64,000 nt of DNA from Caballeronia sp. GAFFF1. Its GTDB lineage: Bacteria; Pseudomonadota; Gammaproteobacteria; Burkholderiales; Burkholderiaceae. The DNA lies in NCBI RefSeq assembly GCF_023630705.1, contig NZ_JALQEM010000038.1, positions 1-64,000 on the forward strand, read 5' to 3'. The number at the start of each line of letters is the position of its first letter. Within the stretch, counting starts at the first letter, position 1. Below are positions 8,767 through 17,401 of the stretch, piece after piece. The translations under genes were made by a program, and so were the position numbers. The notes below the pieces were generated by a model. That model saw only the letters and a program-made list of their open reading frames with translations, made no database searches and was not told where the DNA came from.

Positions 8767-10059
8767 ATGGACGCTCGCTTCTTTCGTCTTGCGCGCCTGC
8801 ATTCGTTCATGCCGCTTGCCGGCGTCACGCTGATGCTGGGCGTCGCCATGTCATTCACCGCGCCGTTTCTGTCGCTCTTCGGCGTGCAGGAGGCGGACAT
8901 GACGCCGCTGCAACTCGGGCTTTTCATGACGCTCATCGCGGCAAGCGGCGTGCTCGCCAGCGCCTTCGCGGGCAAGTGGTCGGATAAGCACGGTCATCAT
9001 CGCGTGTTGCTGATGGGCGCGCTGGCCGCGTCGGCGCTCGGCTTTGTGCTGTTGTGCGTGCTGCGCAGCTATGCGTCGCTCGTGACCGTGGGCGTCGTGT
9101 TTCTCGGCGTCGGCAGCGCCGCCATGACGCTCGTGTTCTCCTTCGGCCGCGCCGCACTGCCGGTCACCGACGACGCCGAGCGTTCCTTCGCGCTCGCCAC
9201 GCTGCGCACCGTGCTCTCGATGGCGTGGGTCTTCGGTCCGTCCGTCGGCGCGCTGGTGCTGGCCGCCGCAGGCTTTCACGGCCTCTTTCTGTTCGCGGCG
9301 GCATCGTTCGCGGCGTGTGGCGCGATTGCATGGCGCATCAAGGACAAGGAGAAGCCGATTGCGCCGCACGCCCACTATGCGGGCGATCCTGCGTCATTGC
9401 TCGAAGTCACGACGATGACCGAGCACGAGGAATCGCATGATCCGGCGAAGCAAGTGCCCGCCAGCCGCGCGCAGATCTGGCGTGCGACGATTGCATTGAC
9501 GCTCATCGGCCTCGCGGCCAACGCGACGATGATCGTGCTGCCGCTCTATGTCGTGCAGGGACTTCGCGGCACGCAGATCGATGTATCGATCATGCTCGGG
9601 CTCGGCGCGTTCCTCGAAATCCCGATGATGCTCGCGCTCGGCGCGCGCGGCTCGAATCTCGACAAGCAACGCTGGCTCGCCGCATGCGCCGCCGTGCATA
9701 TCGTCTATTTCGTGGCCGTCGCGTCCTCTCGCTCCATTCAGTTTCTCATTCCGATGCAGGCGTTCAACGCGTTCGTCGTTGCGGTGACGTCGTGCCTCGG
9801 CATGACCTACGTCCAAGATCTGATGCCGCGCAATCCCGGCGCGGCAACGGCGCTCTTCTTCAACGCATCGCGCGTCGGCTCCATTCTTTCGGGCGTGTTA
9901 TCGGGCGCGCTCGTCGCAGCCATCGGCTATCGCGGCACGTTTCTCGTCTGCGGGTGCCTCGCGCTCGGCGCGCTCGTGCTGTTCGCCAATCCGCCGTTCA
10001 GGCTGATTGCGCGATACGTATGGGTCCGCGTGAATCAATGGCGGATGCCGGTACGCTGA
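8767..10059 (+). CDS. MFS sugar efflux transporter (SetA-like)
   Basis: A 430-residue major facilitator with about twelve membrane segments. The inter-helix motif GKWSDKHGHHRVLL follows helix 2, and a charged cytoplasmic loop with EHEESHDPAKQVP separates the halves. The overall pattern is that of the SetA/SetB sugar efflux family. The frame is open upstream to 8707, but MDARFFRLARLHSF at 8767 is a natural start. It follows the SDR by 111 bases on the same strand. An exporter next to a sugar importer suggests relief of sugar or sugar-acid build-up (inference). Substrate cannot be read from sequence. Confidence 0.85.
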   Translation: MDARFFRLARLHSFMPLAGVTLMLGVAMSFTAPFLSLFGVQEADMTPLQLGLFMTLIAASGVLASAFAGKWSDKHGHHRVLLMGALAASALGFVLLCVLRSYASLVTVGVVFLGVGSAAMTLVFSFGRAALPVTDDAERSFALATLRTVLSMAWVFGPSVGALVLAAAGFHGLFLFAAASFAACGAIAWRIKDKEKPIAPHAHYAGDPASLLEVTTMTEHEESHDPAKQVPASRAQIWRATIALTLIGLAANATMIVLPLYVVQGLRGTQIDVSIMLGLGAFLEIPMMLALGARGSNLDKQRWLAACAAVHIVYFVAVASSRSIQFLIPMQAFNAFVVAVTSCLGMTYVQDLMPRNPGAATALFFNASRVGSILSGVLSGALVAAIGYRGTFLVCGCLALGALVLFANPPFRLIARYVWVRVNQWRMPVR

Positions 10060-10096
10060 GGGCGCAGGCTTCGGTTTGACGAGCCGTTCATTGCAC

Positions 10097-10131
10097 GAGT
10101 CATACAAACGTCACTTCAGTCCCGCAATAAT
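10097..10131 (+). promoter_or_regulatory. PHO box and -10 element upstream of the phosphatase cassette
   Basis: GAGTCAT-ACAA-ACGTCAC (10097-10114) matches the PhoB box layout of two 7-base half sites 11 bases apart (consensus CTGTCAT, N4, CTGTCAC). The GTCA cores of both halves are exact. A -10-like AATAAT lies at 10126-10131, 11 bases further on, as expected when a PHO box replaces the -35. The ribosome site AAGGAG and ATG at 10173 follow. PhoB control is therefore likely but unproven. Confidence 0.6.
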
Positions 10132-10172
10132 GCGAGTCCAATCACTTCGCATGCCGGATGAAGGAGACATCG

Positions 10173-11639
10173 ATGCTTCAAGCTTCCGCTGTTGCGCGTA
10201 ATCTGACATTGACGCTCGCGCTGTGCGCGGCATGTTCATCGGCGTGGGCGAGCGTCGATCTCATCGCCATCGGCCAGTTGAGCGGCAACAGCGTGGACCG
10301 CTCGCAGCAGACCGCCGCGCCGCTCGAAAACGGCGCGCCGGGCAATCTGCTCGGCGGACTGGGCTCGGGGCTCGCGTATGCGGGCTGCGATACGTTTCTC
10401 GCCGTGGCCGATCGCGGCCCGAACGCGATCGCGTATAACAAGGCGCTGGACGATACCGCTTCGTACATCAACCGCTTCCAGACCTTGAGTCTGAAGCTCG
10501 AAGCGTCCGGCAAGAGCGGCACGCTGCCCTACACGCTCACGCCCCGCCTGCTCGATACGACCTTGCTTCATACGCGCGACCCGCTCGCATACGGCGACAG
10601 CGCCGCCGCTGGCGTCGGCAACGGCGCACCCGCGCTGAATGCGACAAACCACACGCACTACTTCACCGGCCGCTCGGACAACTTCGCGCCGACGCAGTCC
10701 TCAACGTATCCGCTCGATGCGCGCTTCGATCCGGAAAGTATCCGCGTATCGCGCGATGGCGCGAGCGTCTTCATCTCGGACGAGTACGGCCCATACATTT
10801 ATCGCTTCGATCGCCGCACCGGGGAGCGCACGGCGGTCGTGCGCGTGCCCGCATCGTTCGCGGTCACGACGCTTTCGCCCGTCGGCAGCGACGAGATCAG
10901 CAAGAACACATCGGGACGCGTCGCGAACAAGGGCATGGAGGGCCTTGCCATTTCTCCCGACGGCGAAACGCTTTTCGGCGCGATGCAAAGCCCGCTGCTG
11001 CAAGACGGCGGCACGAGCGGCGGCTACACGCGCATCCTGCGCATCGACTTGCGCACGGGCAAGACGACGCAGTTCGCCTATCCGCTCAGCAACATCGGCA
11101 CGACCGCGAAGCCGAACTATCCGACGATCAGCGATATCGTCGCCATCAACGATCATGAGCTGCTGCTCGATGAACGCGACGGCAAAGGTCTGGGCGACGA
11201 CTCGGCCGCGGTTTTCAAGCGCGTGTACAAGGTCGATCTCACGGACGCGCAGGATGTGAGCCAGGCGAGCGGTGCCGCAGGACTCGCGCCGTTCGCGCTG
11301 AAGAAGACGCTCTTTCTGGATGTGGTCGCGGCGCTGTCCGCGCATGGCTTCGCGGCCACCGACATTCCCGCGAAGCTGGAAAGCCTCGCGTTCGGCCCCG
11401 ACGTGCGCGTGAATGGCGCGCTCAAGCACACGCTTCTCATCGCGAACGACAACGACTTCATCGGCACGGTGACGGATACGCATCACCCTGGCGGCATCGA
11501 CAATCCGAACCGCTTCTTCGTCTTCGCGGTGGACGCATCCGATCTTCCGGCTTTCGAAGCGCAGCGCCTGCCGCATCGCGGCGAGGCGTTGTGCCGGATC
11601 GACCGCGAAGATCACGACGACCACCATCACGGCCACTGA
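10173..11639 (+). CDS. Secreted phytase-like esterase (esterase-like activity of phytase family)
   Basis: A 488-residue exported protein of the phytase-like beta-propeller group (Pfam Phytase-like). The signal peptide spans about residues 1-27, ending near SSAWAS. Typical blocks are RFDPESIRVSRDG, FISDEYGPYIYRFDR, NKGMEGLAISPDG and LLLDERDGKG. The C-terminus ends in a His/Asp cluster (DREDHDDHHHGH). Members are thought to act on phosphate esters; the exact substrate is unknown. The ATG at 10173 has AAGGAG seven bases upstream, whereas the ATG at 10158 would place that site inside the gene. It is preceded by a PHO box and followed 23 bases later by a purple acid phosphatase. Confidence 0.88.
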   Translation: MLQASAVARNLTLTLALCAACSSAWASVDLIAIGQLSGNSVDRSQQTAAPLENGAPGNLLGGLGSGLAYAGCDTFLAVADRGPNAIAYNKALDDTASYINRFQTLSLKLEASGKSGTLPYTLTPRLLDTTLLHTRDPLAYGDSAAAGVGNGAPALNATNHTHYFTGRSDNFAPTQSSTYPLDARFDPESIRVSRDGASVFISDEYGPYIYRFDRRTGERTAVVRVPASFAVTTLSPVGSDEISKNTSGRVANKGMEGLAISPDGETLFGAMQSPLLQDGGTSGGYTRILRIDLRTGKTTQFAYPLSNIGTTAKPNYPTISDIVAINDHELLLDERDGKGLGDDSAAVFKRVYKVDLTDAQDVSQASGAAGLAPFALKKTLFLDVVAALSAHGFAATDIPAKLESLAFGPDVRVNGALKHTLLIANDNDFIGTVTDTHHPGGIDNPNRFFVFAVDASDLPAFEAQRLPHRGEALCRIDREDHDDHHHGH

Positions 11640-11662
11640 CCGCCCACGACACCAAGCCTCCC

Positions 11663-13333
11663 ATGACGACACACGATTCGCACGATAGCGGGCGCGTTGC
11701 ATCGCGCCGAGGTTTCCTGAAGCTCGCCGGCGCCTCGGGGCTCGCGACAGCCGCGAACGCCCTCAGCGGCGCGGCGAACGCGAAGGCGGCCTCGCCCGAC
11801 GGCACGCCCGAGCAAATCCACCTCACATGGGGCGAAGATCCCGCGCATGAAGTGGTCGTGAGCTGGGCGTCGCTTGCGCCGGCCGTCAAGCCGCGCGTTC
11901 GCCTCACCACGCACGATGGTCACGCGCGGCTCATGCACGCCGTGCAGCGCACCTATACCGACGGTCTCAATGGTGAAATCGTCTGCACATATCACGCGCG
12001 GCTCGACGGTCTGCATCCGGACACGACGTATCGCTACGAAGTCACGGCCGACAACGACAGCAACGCGGGCCAGCCGTTCTGCGCGAGCTTTCGCACCGCG
12101 CCGCGCGGGCGTTGCACATTCCGCTTCACGAGTTACGGCGATCTCGCGACGCCCAACACGGGATGGGTGCTGTCATCGCCGCAAAGCCGCTTCGCCGTGC
12201 AGGCCGTCGAACGCTTTCAGCCGCTCTTTCATCTGCTGAACGGCGACCTCTGCTACGCCAATCTGAATCCGACGCATCAGCCGGACGTGTGGCGCGACTT
12301 CGGCAACAACGCGCAAGTGTCGGCCGCGAATCGCCCTTGGATGCCGTGTCCCGGTAACCATGAGATCGAGTTCAATAACGGTTTGCAGGGCTTCGATTCT
12401 TACCTCACGCGCTACACCCTGCCCGACAATGGCACGCGCTTCTGCGGCCGCTGGTATAGCTTTCGGGTGAGCTCCGTGCTTTTCATCTCGCTGGATGCGG
12501 ACGATGTCGTGTATCAGGACGCCGCCGCGTTCGTCGCGGGACCCTCGCCGCTGGTGCCGGCGGCGAGCACCGGCCATCCTGCAATTGAACCGGGCACGTC
12601 GTTCTACGTGCGTGGCTATAGCGGCGGCGAACAGACGCGCTGGCTGGAGAAGACCTTGCGCGAGGCGAAGCACGATGACGACATCGACTGGATCGTCGTG
12701 CAGATGCATCAGGACGCGCTCAGTTCGTCGAAGACAGGCAACGGCTCCGACAAGGGCATTCGCGAAGCATGGCTGCCGCTTTTCGACCGATACGGCGTCG
12801 ATCTCGTCTTGTGCGGCCACGATCACGACTATGAGCGCAGCCACCCCGTGCGCGGCTGCAACCATCACGCGGGCCGCGATGCCGTGACGGGCGAACGCGT
12901 CGACACGTTGCAGCCGCGCCCGGTCACCACGACACAGCGCGCCAACGATCCGATCGACACGACGCACGGCACCGTGCATCTGATACTCGGCGGCGGCGGC
13001 ACGAGCGCGCCGCTCGACGTCTACGGCACCGATGCGGGCACGGGCAACCCGTTAGCGCAGGTCTTCACCAAGCCGAATCGCCCGGTGCCCGGCAAGACGG
13101 CGGGCACTTTCGTGCGCCCTGTCGCCGACGCGGTGGAGGACGCCATCTGGTCCGCGCAGCGCGATACGGGCACGGGCTACGGCATCGCCGTATTCGATCA
13201 CGATCCGGGTGAACGCGGCGGAAAGACGTCGATCACGATGAACTACTACCACGCGCCGGGCGCGGACAAGACGCCCACCGCCGAGTACGAGCTCTTCGAA
13301 ACCATCGTCCTTGAAAAGCAACGCCGCCGCTGA
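11663..13333 (+). CDS. Tat-exported purple acid phosphatase-like metallophosphoesterase
   Basis: A 556-residue protein with a twin-arginine signal (SRRGFLKLAG, residues 14-23), a fibronectin-like N-terminal domain (IHLTWGEDPAHEVVVSWAS) and a metallophosphoesterase domain. The purple acid phosphatase motifs are present in order: YGDLAT, GDLCYANL, GNHE, VVQMHQD and GHDHDYERSHP. The enzyme would release phosphate from organic esters in the periplasm or outside, with a two-metal centre. The frame is open to 11591, but the ATG at 11663 gives the proper Tat leader. With the phytase-like gene 23 bases upstream it very probably forms a phosphate-starvation operon. Confidence 0.92.
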   Translation: MTTHDSHDSGRVASRRGFLKLAGASGLATAANALSGAANAKAASPDGTPEQIHLTWGEDPAHEVVVSWASLAPAVKPRVRLTTHDGHARLMHAVQRTYTDGLNGEIVCTYHARLDGLHPDTTYRYEVTADNDSNAGQPFCASFRTAPRGRCTFRFTSYGDLATPNTGWVLSSPQSRFAVQAVERFQPLFHLLNGDLCYANLNPTHQPDVWRDFGNNAQVSAANRPWMPCPGNHEIEFNNGLQGFDSYLTRYTLPDNGTRFCGRWYSFRVSSVLFISLDADDVVYQDAAAFVAGPSPLVPAASTGHPAIEPGTSFYVRGYSGGEQTRWLEKTLREAKHDDDIDWIVVQMHQDALSSSKTGNGSDKGIREAWLPLFDRYGVDLVLCGHDHDYERSHPVRGCNHHAGRDAVTGERVDTLQPRPVTTTQRANDPIDTTHGTVHLILGGGGTSAPLDVYGTDAGTGNPLAQVFTKPNRPVPGKTAGTFVRPVADAVEDAIWSAQRDTGTGYGIAVFDHDPGERGGKTSITMNYYHAPGADKTPTAEYELFETIVLEKQRRR

Positions 13334-13455
13334 ATATGAACGTCTCGTGACAATCCCCCGGCGGCTCCGGCGCAACGAGCAAGGCTCTTATCGCATTCTC
13401 GTTGCGGTACGAATCTTGCCTCGTAGATGCCGTTGCATCACACCGGGAAACGATC

Positions 13456-14280
13456 ATGAAAAAGGACGACGAGAACGCCGACAATCGCCCGGCGACCGCT
13501 GAGACGAATTTTTCGACGTTTGCAGAGCCGCTCGTCGGCGAAGCCATCGCTCAGGCGTCCGCGCTGGAAAACGAAGGCGAGGCGGAACAACTGCATAAGC
13601 TGCGCGTGGCGCTGCGACGCCTGCGCACGCTGCTGTGGGCGTACCGTCCCATTCTTCACGAAGACTTCGATACGCAGCAGCGCGCCATCTACAAATTTCT
13701 TGCGAATGCCGCAGGCAATACGCGTGACTGGGACATCCTCATCAGTCTGGTGGAAGCCACCGGCGACCGCGAACTGCTCGACGCATTCCGCCAGAGCCGC
13801 TCCGAAGCCTCGAAAAAGAGCCTCGAAACGCTGGCTCATGCGAGTGTTAAGCAGACGCTGCGTGAAGCGATGAGCGAAGCGAATCGCGAGTTGAACACGG
13901 CCGCGCAACGCACCCCGCTGACCAAATTCGCCAGACAGCGCGTCGTTGCAGCGCAAAAGCAACTCAAGAAGCGGATGCGCGTGGCATCACGCAAAGGCCG
14001 CTCGGACTATGCCTCGTTTCATGAAGTCCGCAAGGCTGGAAAGAAGGTTCGCTATCTGCTTGAATTCTTCGAGCCGCTTCTGGGAAAGAAGCAGCGCAAG
14101 GGCCTGAAAATCCTGAAGCGCGTGCAAAAGCGTTTCGGTGAACTGAACGATGTCGTCGCGAGCCGGGATCTGCTGCTCGAGCACCGCGCGGCATTGCCCG
14201 ACGGCGCGGCGGACCGCGCGTTGCGCGTGCTGGAGAAAGAACAGAAGCGCAGATTCAAGGCCGCCGCCAAGCTGCTTTAG
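13456..14280 (+). CDS. CHAD domain protein
   Basis: A 274-residue protein made almost wholly of one CHAD domain, a helical repeat with conserved His and basic residues. The first repeat reads LHKLRVALRRLRTLLWAYRP and the second SFHEVRKAGKKVRYLLEFFEP. CHAD domains bind inorganic polyphosphate and localise to polyphosphate granules. The ATG at 13456 gives the likely start; the frame is open from 13402. It lies 122 bases after the purple acid phosphatase on the same strand, so it may belong to the same phosphate response, although a separate promoter is possible. Confidence 0.9.
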   Translation: MKKDDENADNRPATAETNFSTFAEPLVGEAIAQASALENEGEAEQLHKLRVALRRLRTLLWAYRPILHEDFDTQQRAIYKFLANAAGNTRDWDILISLVEATGDRELLDAFRQSRSEASKKSLETLAHASVKQTLREAMSEANRELNTAAQRTPLTKFARQRVVAAQKQLKKRMRVASRKGRSDYASFHEVRKAGKKVRYLLEFFEPLLGKKQRKGLKILKRVQKRFGELNDVVASRDLLLEHRAALPDGAADRALRVLEKEQKRRFKAAAKLL

Positions 14281-14332
14281 CGGCTGGCCGCCCTTGTGAT
14301 GCGGCCCTGCTTCGACCCGGTCGCCGCTGCGC

Positions 14333-15289
14333 TCAGTTCAGCGCGACGGCAGCGGCCGCGCCCACAGGCGACCCTTCTATCGCGATAGACCGCTTGCCGT
14401 CAGGTCCGACGGGGACATCGCCGACGAGCGTCGTGCGATATAGCTGACGGTCGAAGTCGAGGTCGAAGATATCCGTCGGCGCAAGGTGGGCCGTCGTGCG
14501 GTTGTCCCAGAACGCGATGCTGCCCGGCTCCCACTTGAAGCGGACCGTGAACTCCGGACGCGTCACATGTTCCCATAGCAATTCGAGCAGCGCCTGACTC
14601 TCGCGCGGCGTCAGGCCGACGATGGACTTCAGAAAGCCGGGGCTCACATACAACGCCCGCTCTCCGGTTTCGGGATGCACGCGCACGAGCGGATGTTCGG
14701 TGACGAGCGTGTGTTCGTTGACAGCCTTGGCGAAGGCATCCGTGCCGCTCGCGCCTTGCGGCGGCGCGAAGCGATGCACGCCGCGCAAGCCGTCGACGAA
14801 TGCGCGCAACGTCGCGGACAACTTCTCGTAAGCGATGACGAGGTTGGTCCACTGCGTATCGCCGCCATACGGCGGAATCGTCACGCCGCGAAGTATCGAT
14901 GCGAATGGCGGATTGACCGCTGCCGTCACATCCGTATGCCATCCGGTCCACGGCCGCAGCAACGCCTGACCTTCGAAGCGCGTCGCCTTGCGAAACTTCG
15001 AAATCGAGTACAGCTCAGGATGACCTTCTACATGACCGAATACGGGATGCCCGACGGTCAATTCGCCGAACTGCGCCGAAAACGCGACATGCTGTTCATG
15101 CGTAAGGAACTGCTCACGGAAGAACACGACGCGCCACTTCAGCAATGCCGCGCGAATGGCCGCGACTTGAGCAGGGTGCAACGCACGCGTCAGATCGACG
15201 CCGCTGATCTCTGCGCCGATATGCGCAGACAAGGGACGCACTTCGATCTCGTGTTCGGTTGCCTGGTGTGCGATGACGGCTGCGTTCAT
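14333..15289 (-). CDS. TauD/TfdA-family Fe(II)/2-oxoglutarate dioxygenase
   Basis: A 318-residue dioxygenase of the TauD class. The iron-binding facial triad is visible as WHTDV (His and Asp) and NRTTAHLAP (His), with the 2-oxoglutarate-binding Arg of the C-terminal region (DRQLYRTTLVGD). Members hydroxylate taurine, alkyl sulfates, sulfonates or aryloxyacids to release sulfite, sulfate or phenols. It ends 53 bases from the convergent CHAD gene and starts 55 bases after a sulfonate-type binding protein. That neighbour favours a sulfonate or sulfate ester substrate; the exact one is unknown. Confidence 0.88.
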   Translation of the reverse strand: MNAAVIAHQATEHEIEVRPLSAHIGAEISGVDLTRALHPAQVAAIRAALLKWRVVFFREQFLTHEQHVAFSAQFGELTVGHPVFGHVEGHPELYSISKFRKATRFEGQALLRPWTGWHTDVTAAVNPPFASILRGVTIPPYGGDTQWTNLVIAYEKLSATLRAFVDGLRGVHRFAPPQGASGTDAFAKAVNEHTLVTEHPLVRVHPETGERALYVSPGFLKSIVGLTPRESQALLELLWEHVTRPEFTVRFKWEPGSIAFWDNRTTAHLAPTDIFDLDFDRQLYRTTLVGDVPVGPDGKRSIAIEGSPVGAAAAVALN

Positions 15290-15343
15290 GGGCGAAATCT
15301 CCGCTTTGAGTGTTGGTCTGTTTCTGCGAGCAACCCGACGACG

Positions 15344-16357
15344 TTAGCTGCCTTGCGCATCGGGATCGTCGGTAAAGAAGTAGTCGCGCCACGACTTCGG
15401 CTCGTGGCGAATCACGCCGACCTTGAACAGGAAGGCGCCGAGTGCGAGTGTGTTTTCAGGGGTCGTGGAGAAACTCACGTCCTTGTCGTTCAGAATGCGT
15501 TCGACGAATGTCGGTGACAGTTTCGATGCGTCCTGTCGAATATAAATGGCCGCAGCCTCAGGCTTGTTGGATCGAACGAGCCGCGCCGCATCGACGAGCG
15601 CCGCGCGTACGGCCGCATAGGTGCGGGGGTTATCCTTGCGCCATTTGTCGGATGTGACCGCAACGCTGCTGGTCGCCGGGCCGCCCAGTATGTCCGTCGA
15701 ACTAGTGACCTTGTGAATCTTCGGGTCGTCGAGTTCCTGATACTGATAAGGCGCGTTCGAGAAGTGAAGGTTGATAACGGAGCTGCCTGCGAGCATTGCC
15801 GTCGTCGCATCCGCGTGCGGCATGTTCACTTCGAATCTGTCCAGACGCGCGTATTCGGCATCGCCGAACGCCTTGGCCGAAGCCATCTGCAACAGCCGCC
15901 CCTGCTGCGAGACGGCGACCGACACCACCGCAATGCGGTCCTTCTCGCCGATATCCGCGATGCTGCGAATGCGCGCATCGTTCGACACGAGATACACCGG
16001 CACCGCGCTTTGCGCCGACATCGCGCGGAAATCCTGATGACCGCGCGTGCGGTCCCATATCGTCATCAGCGGACCGATGCCGAGCGTGGCGATGTCAGCG
16101 GCGCCCGACAGCAAGGCTTCATTGACCGCCGCGCCGCCGGAAAGCGTCGTCCATTGGACGTCGATATGAAGTCCCCCACGCGCGCCTTCCTTCTCGATCA
16201 ACTTCTGGTCCTTCACCACTTTCAGCAACAAGGAGCCGATGCCATATTGATCGACGATGCGTACCGTTCCTTCCGCGTGCGCCGTGCCGAATGCAACAAA
16301 CGACGCAACCAGCGCAACGAGCACAACCAGTCGATTGAATGCGGAAGATGCCCTCAT
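15344..16357 (-). CDS. ABC transporter substrate-binding protein (TauA/SsuA/NMT1-like)
   Basis: A 337-residue exported protein with a signal peptide ending near GTAHAEGTVR. The mature part resembles the SsuA/TauA/NMT1 binding-protein class, with the block GGAAVNEALLSGAADIATLG and a middle helix VAAVRAAL-like stretch. It would bind an alkyl sulfonate, taurine or similar anion. It leads the dioxygenase gene on the same strand. No matching permease or ATPase gene lies on either side, so the transporter core must be encoded elsewhere or shared with another system. Confidence 0.85.
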   Translation of the reverse strand: MRASSAFNRLVVLVALVASFVAFGTAHAEGTVRIVDQYGIGSLLLKVVKDQKLIEKEGARGGLHIDVQWTTLSGGAAVNEALLSGAADIATLGIGPLMTIWDRTRGHQDFRAMSAQSAVPVYLVSNDARIRSIADIGEKDRIAVVSVAVSQQGRLLQMASAKAFGDAEYARLDRFEVNMPHADATTAMLAGSSVINLHFSNAPYQYQELDDPKIHKVTSSTDILGGPATSSVAVTSDKWRKDNPRTYAAVRAALVDAARLVRSNKPEAAAIYIRQDASKLSPTFVERILNDKDVSFSTTPENTLALGAFLFKVGVIRHEPKSWRDYFFTDDPDAQGS

Positions 16358-16484
16358 GCGCTGAACGTCCGAGCGAAGTGTCAGGAGCGTTCACTGTACA
16401 AGCGCGGCGCTTGCGCACAAACGAAGGAAGAATGCTACGAATATGCCTCTGCGCGATATGCGAAACGCGCGGCTGTCGTCGAAA

Positions 16485-16745
16485 TCAATGCGGCGGCAAA
16501 TCGGCGGGCGTGCTGAACGCGTCCACCGTATAGCCCATGTTGAAATAGCCCGCGCGCGCGTACAGCGCGATCTGTTCGAGCCGCTCCGGGCCGCTTGCCT
16601 GCTCGTCGCGTTGCTTGAGTTTGCTTGCGTCCGAGCATCCGCACGCTCGCATCGCCCGCTCGTATGCGCGTTGCCGCCAGCGTTGTCGAGCCCGTCCTAC
16701 GGGGACCAATAACGCTTGCCAGTATTGCGTCAGGATCTGTGACAT
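16485..16745 (-). CDS. Small conserved-looking protein of unknown function
   Basis: An 86-residue basic protein (MSQILTQYWQALLVPVG, then RARQRWRQRAYERAMRACG) with an Arg-rich first half and a softer tail (ALYARAGYFNMGYTVDAF). It has no signal peptide, membrane segment or domain that I recognise. Codon use is like its neighbours, and GGAG precedes the ATG at a suitable distance, which supports it as a real gene. It stands alone on the minus strand between the binding-protein gene and the DUF4142 gene. Confidence 0.55.
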   Translation of the reverse strand: MSQILTQYWQALLVPVGRARQRWRQRAYERAMRACGCSDASKLKQRDEQASGPERLEQIALYARAGYFNMGYTVDAFSTPADLPPH

Positions 16746-16846
16746 GGCCGGCTCCGACAGTGCGTGAATGATTCCAATCTAGCGCGCCTATAATGGATCG
16801 GCAAACAAGACTTCGTGAAATGCATTGCAGACGCCGCCTGTGGCCC

Positions 16847-17389
16847 TCAATGACCGAAGCCGGGGCGTTGAAACGCCAGTTGAAGTCGTCGCGCCTGATC
16901 CAGGTGAAGAGTGAATGCCGGCCTCACTCGCACGAGCAGTACTTTCACATCCGCGCTATGCGTGGATCGAATGAATTCATCGACGGTATTCACGAGCCGC
17001 CCGAGAAAATCGACCTCGCGTTCGAGATAGGCTTGCGCGAATGCGTATTCGTCTTCCTCGTCGAGCCTCTCCGTGTCGTCGCGGCTTTGACGCGCGAGCG
17101 CGTCGCTCGTGCTGCTCGGCTGCGCGTTCGCGCCGAGCCTTCGCAACATGTCGTTCGTCTCCTGTGCGATCTGCGCGTTTTCATCGACGATGCGCGTGGC
17201 GAAACTCCGCAGGCTGGTGGACCGTGTCCTGCGCAACGCAATCTGCGCTGCTGCGATCTCCGCCTGATTCGCGGTCAGCAGAACACCGACCATCTGCGCG
17301 TCCGAGAGCGACCGGCTCTGCGCACGAGCGCCGACGGAAAGCGCCATGAGGAGCAGGCAGCCGCACGCGATTCTCCGTCTCTCGTCCAT
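16847..17389 (-). CDS. DUF4142 family exported protein
   Basis: A 180-residue protein with a signal peptide (CGCLLLMALSVGARAQ, cleavage about residue 24). The rest is a helical domain of the DUF4142 kind, with the pattern ANQAEIAAAQIALRR and SLRSFATRIVDENAQI. Members are ferritin-like four-helix proteins of the periplasm with no proven role. It lies immediately upstream of nothing on its strand and 12 bases downstream of the TupA-like gene, so both may share a transcript. Confidence 0.82.
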   Translation of the reverse strand: MDERRRIACGCLLLMALSVGARAQSRSLSDAQMVGVLLTANQAEIAAAQIALRRTRSTSLRSFATRIVDENAQIAQETNDMLRRLGANAQPSSTSDALARQSRDDTERLDEEDEYAFAQAYLEREVDFLGRLVNTVDEFIRSTHSADVKVLLVRVRPAFTLHLDQARRLQLAFQRPGFGH

Positions 17390-17401
17390 TCGCGCTCGCG
17401 C

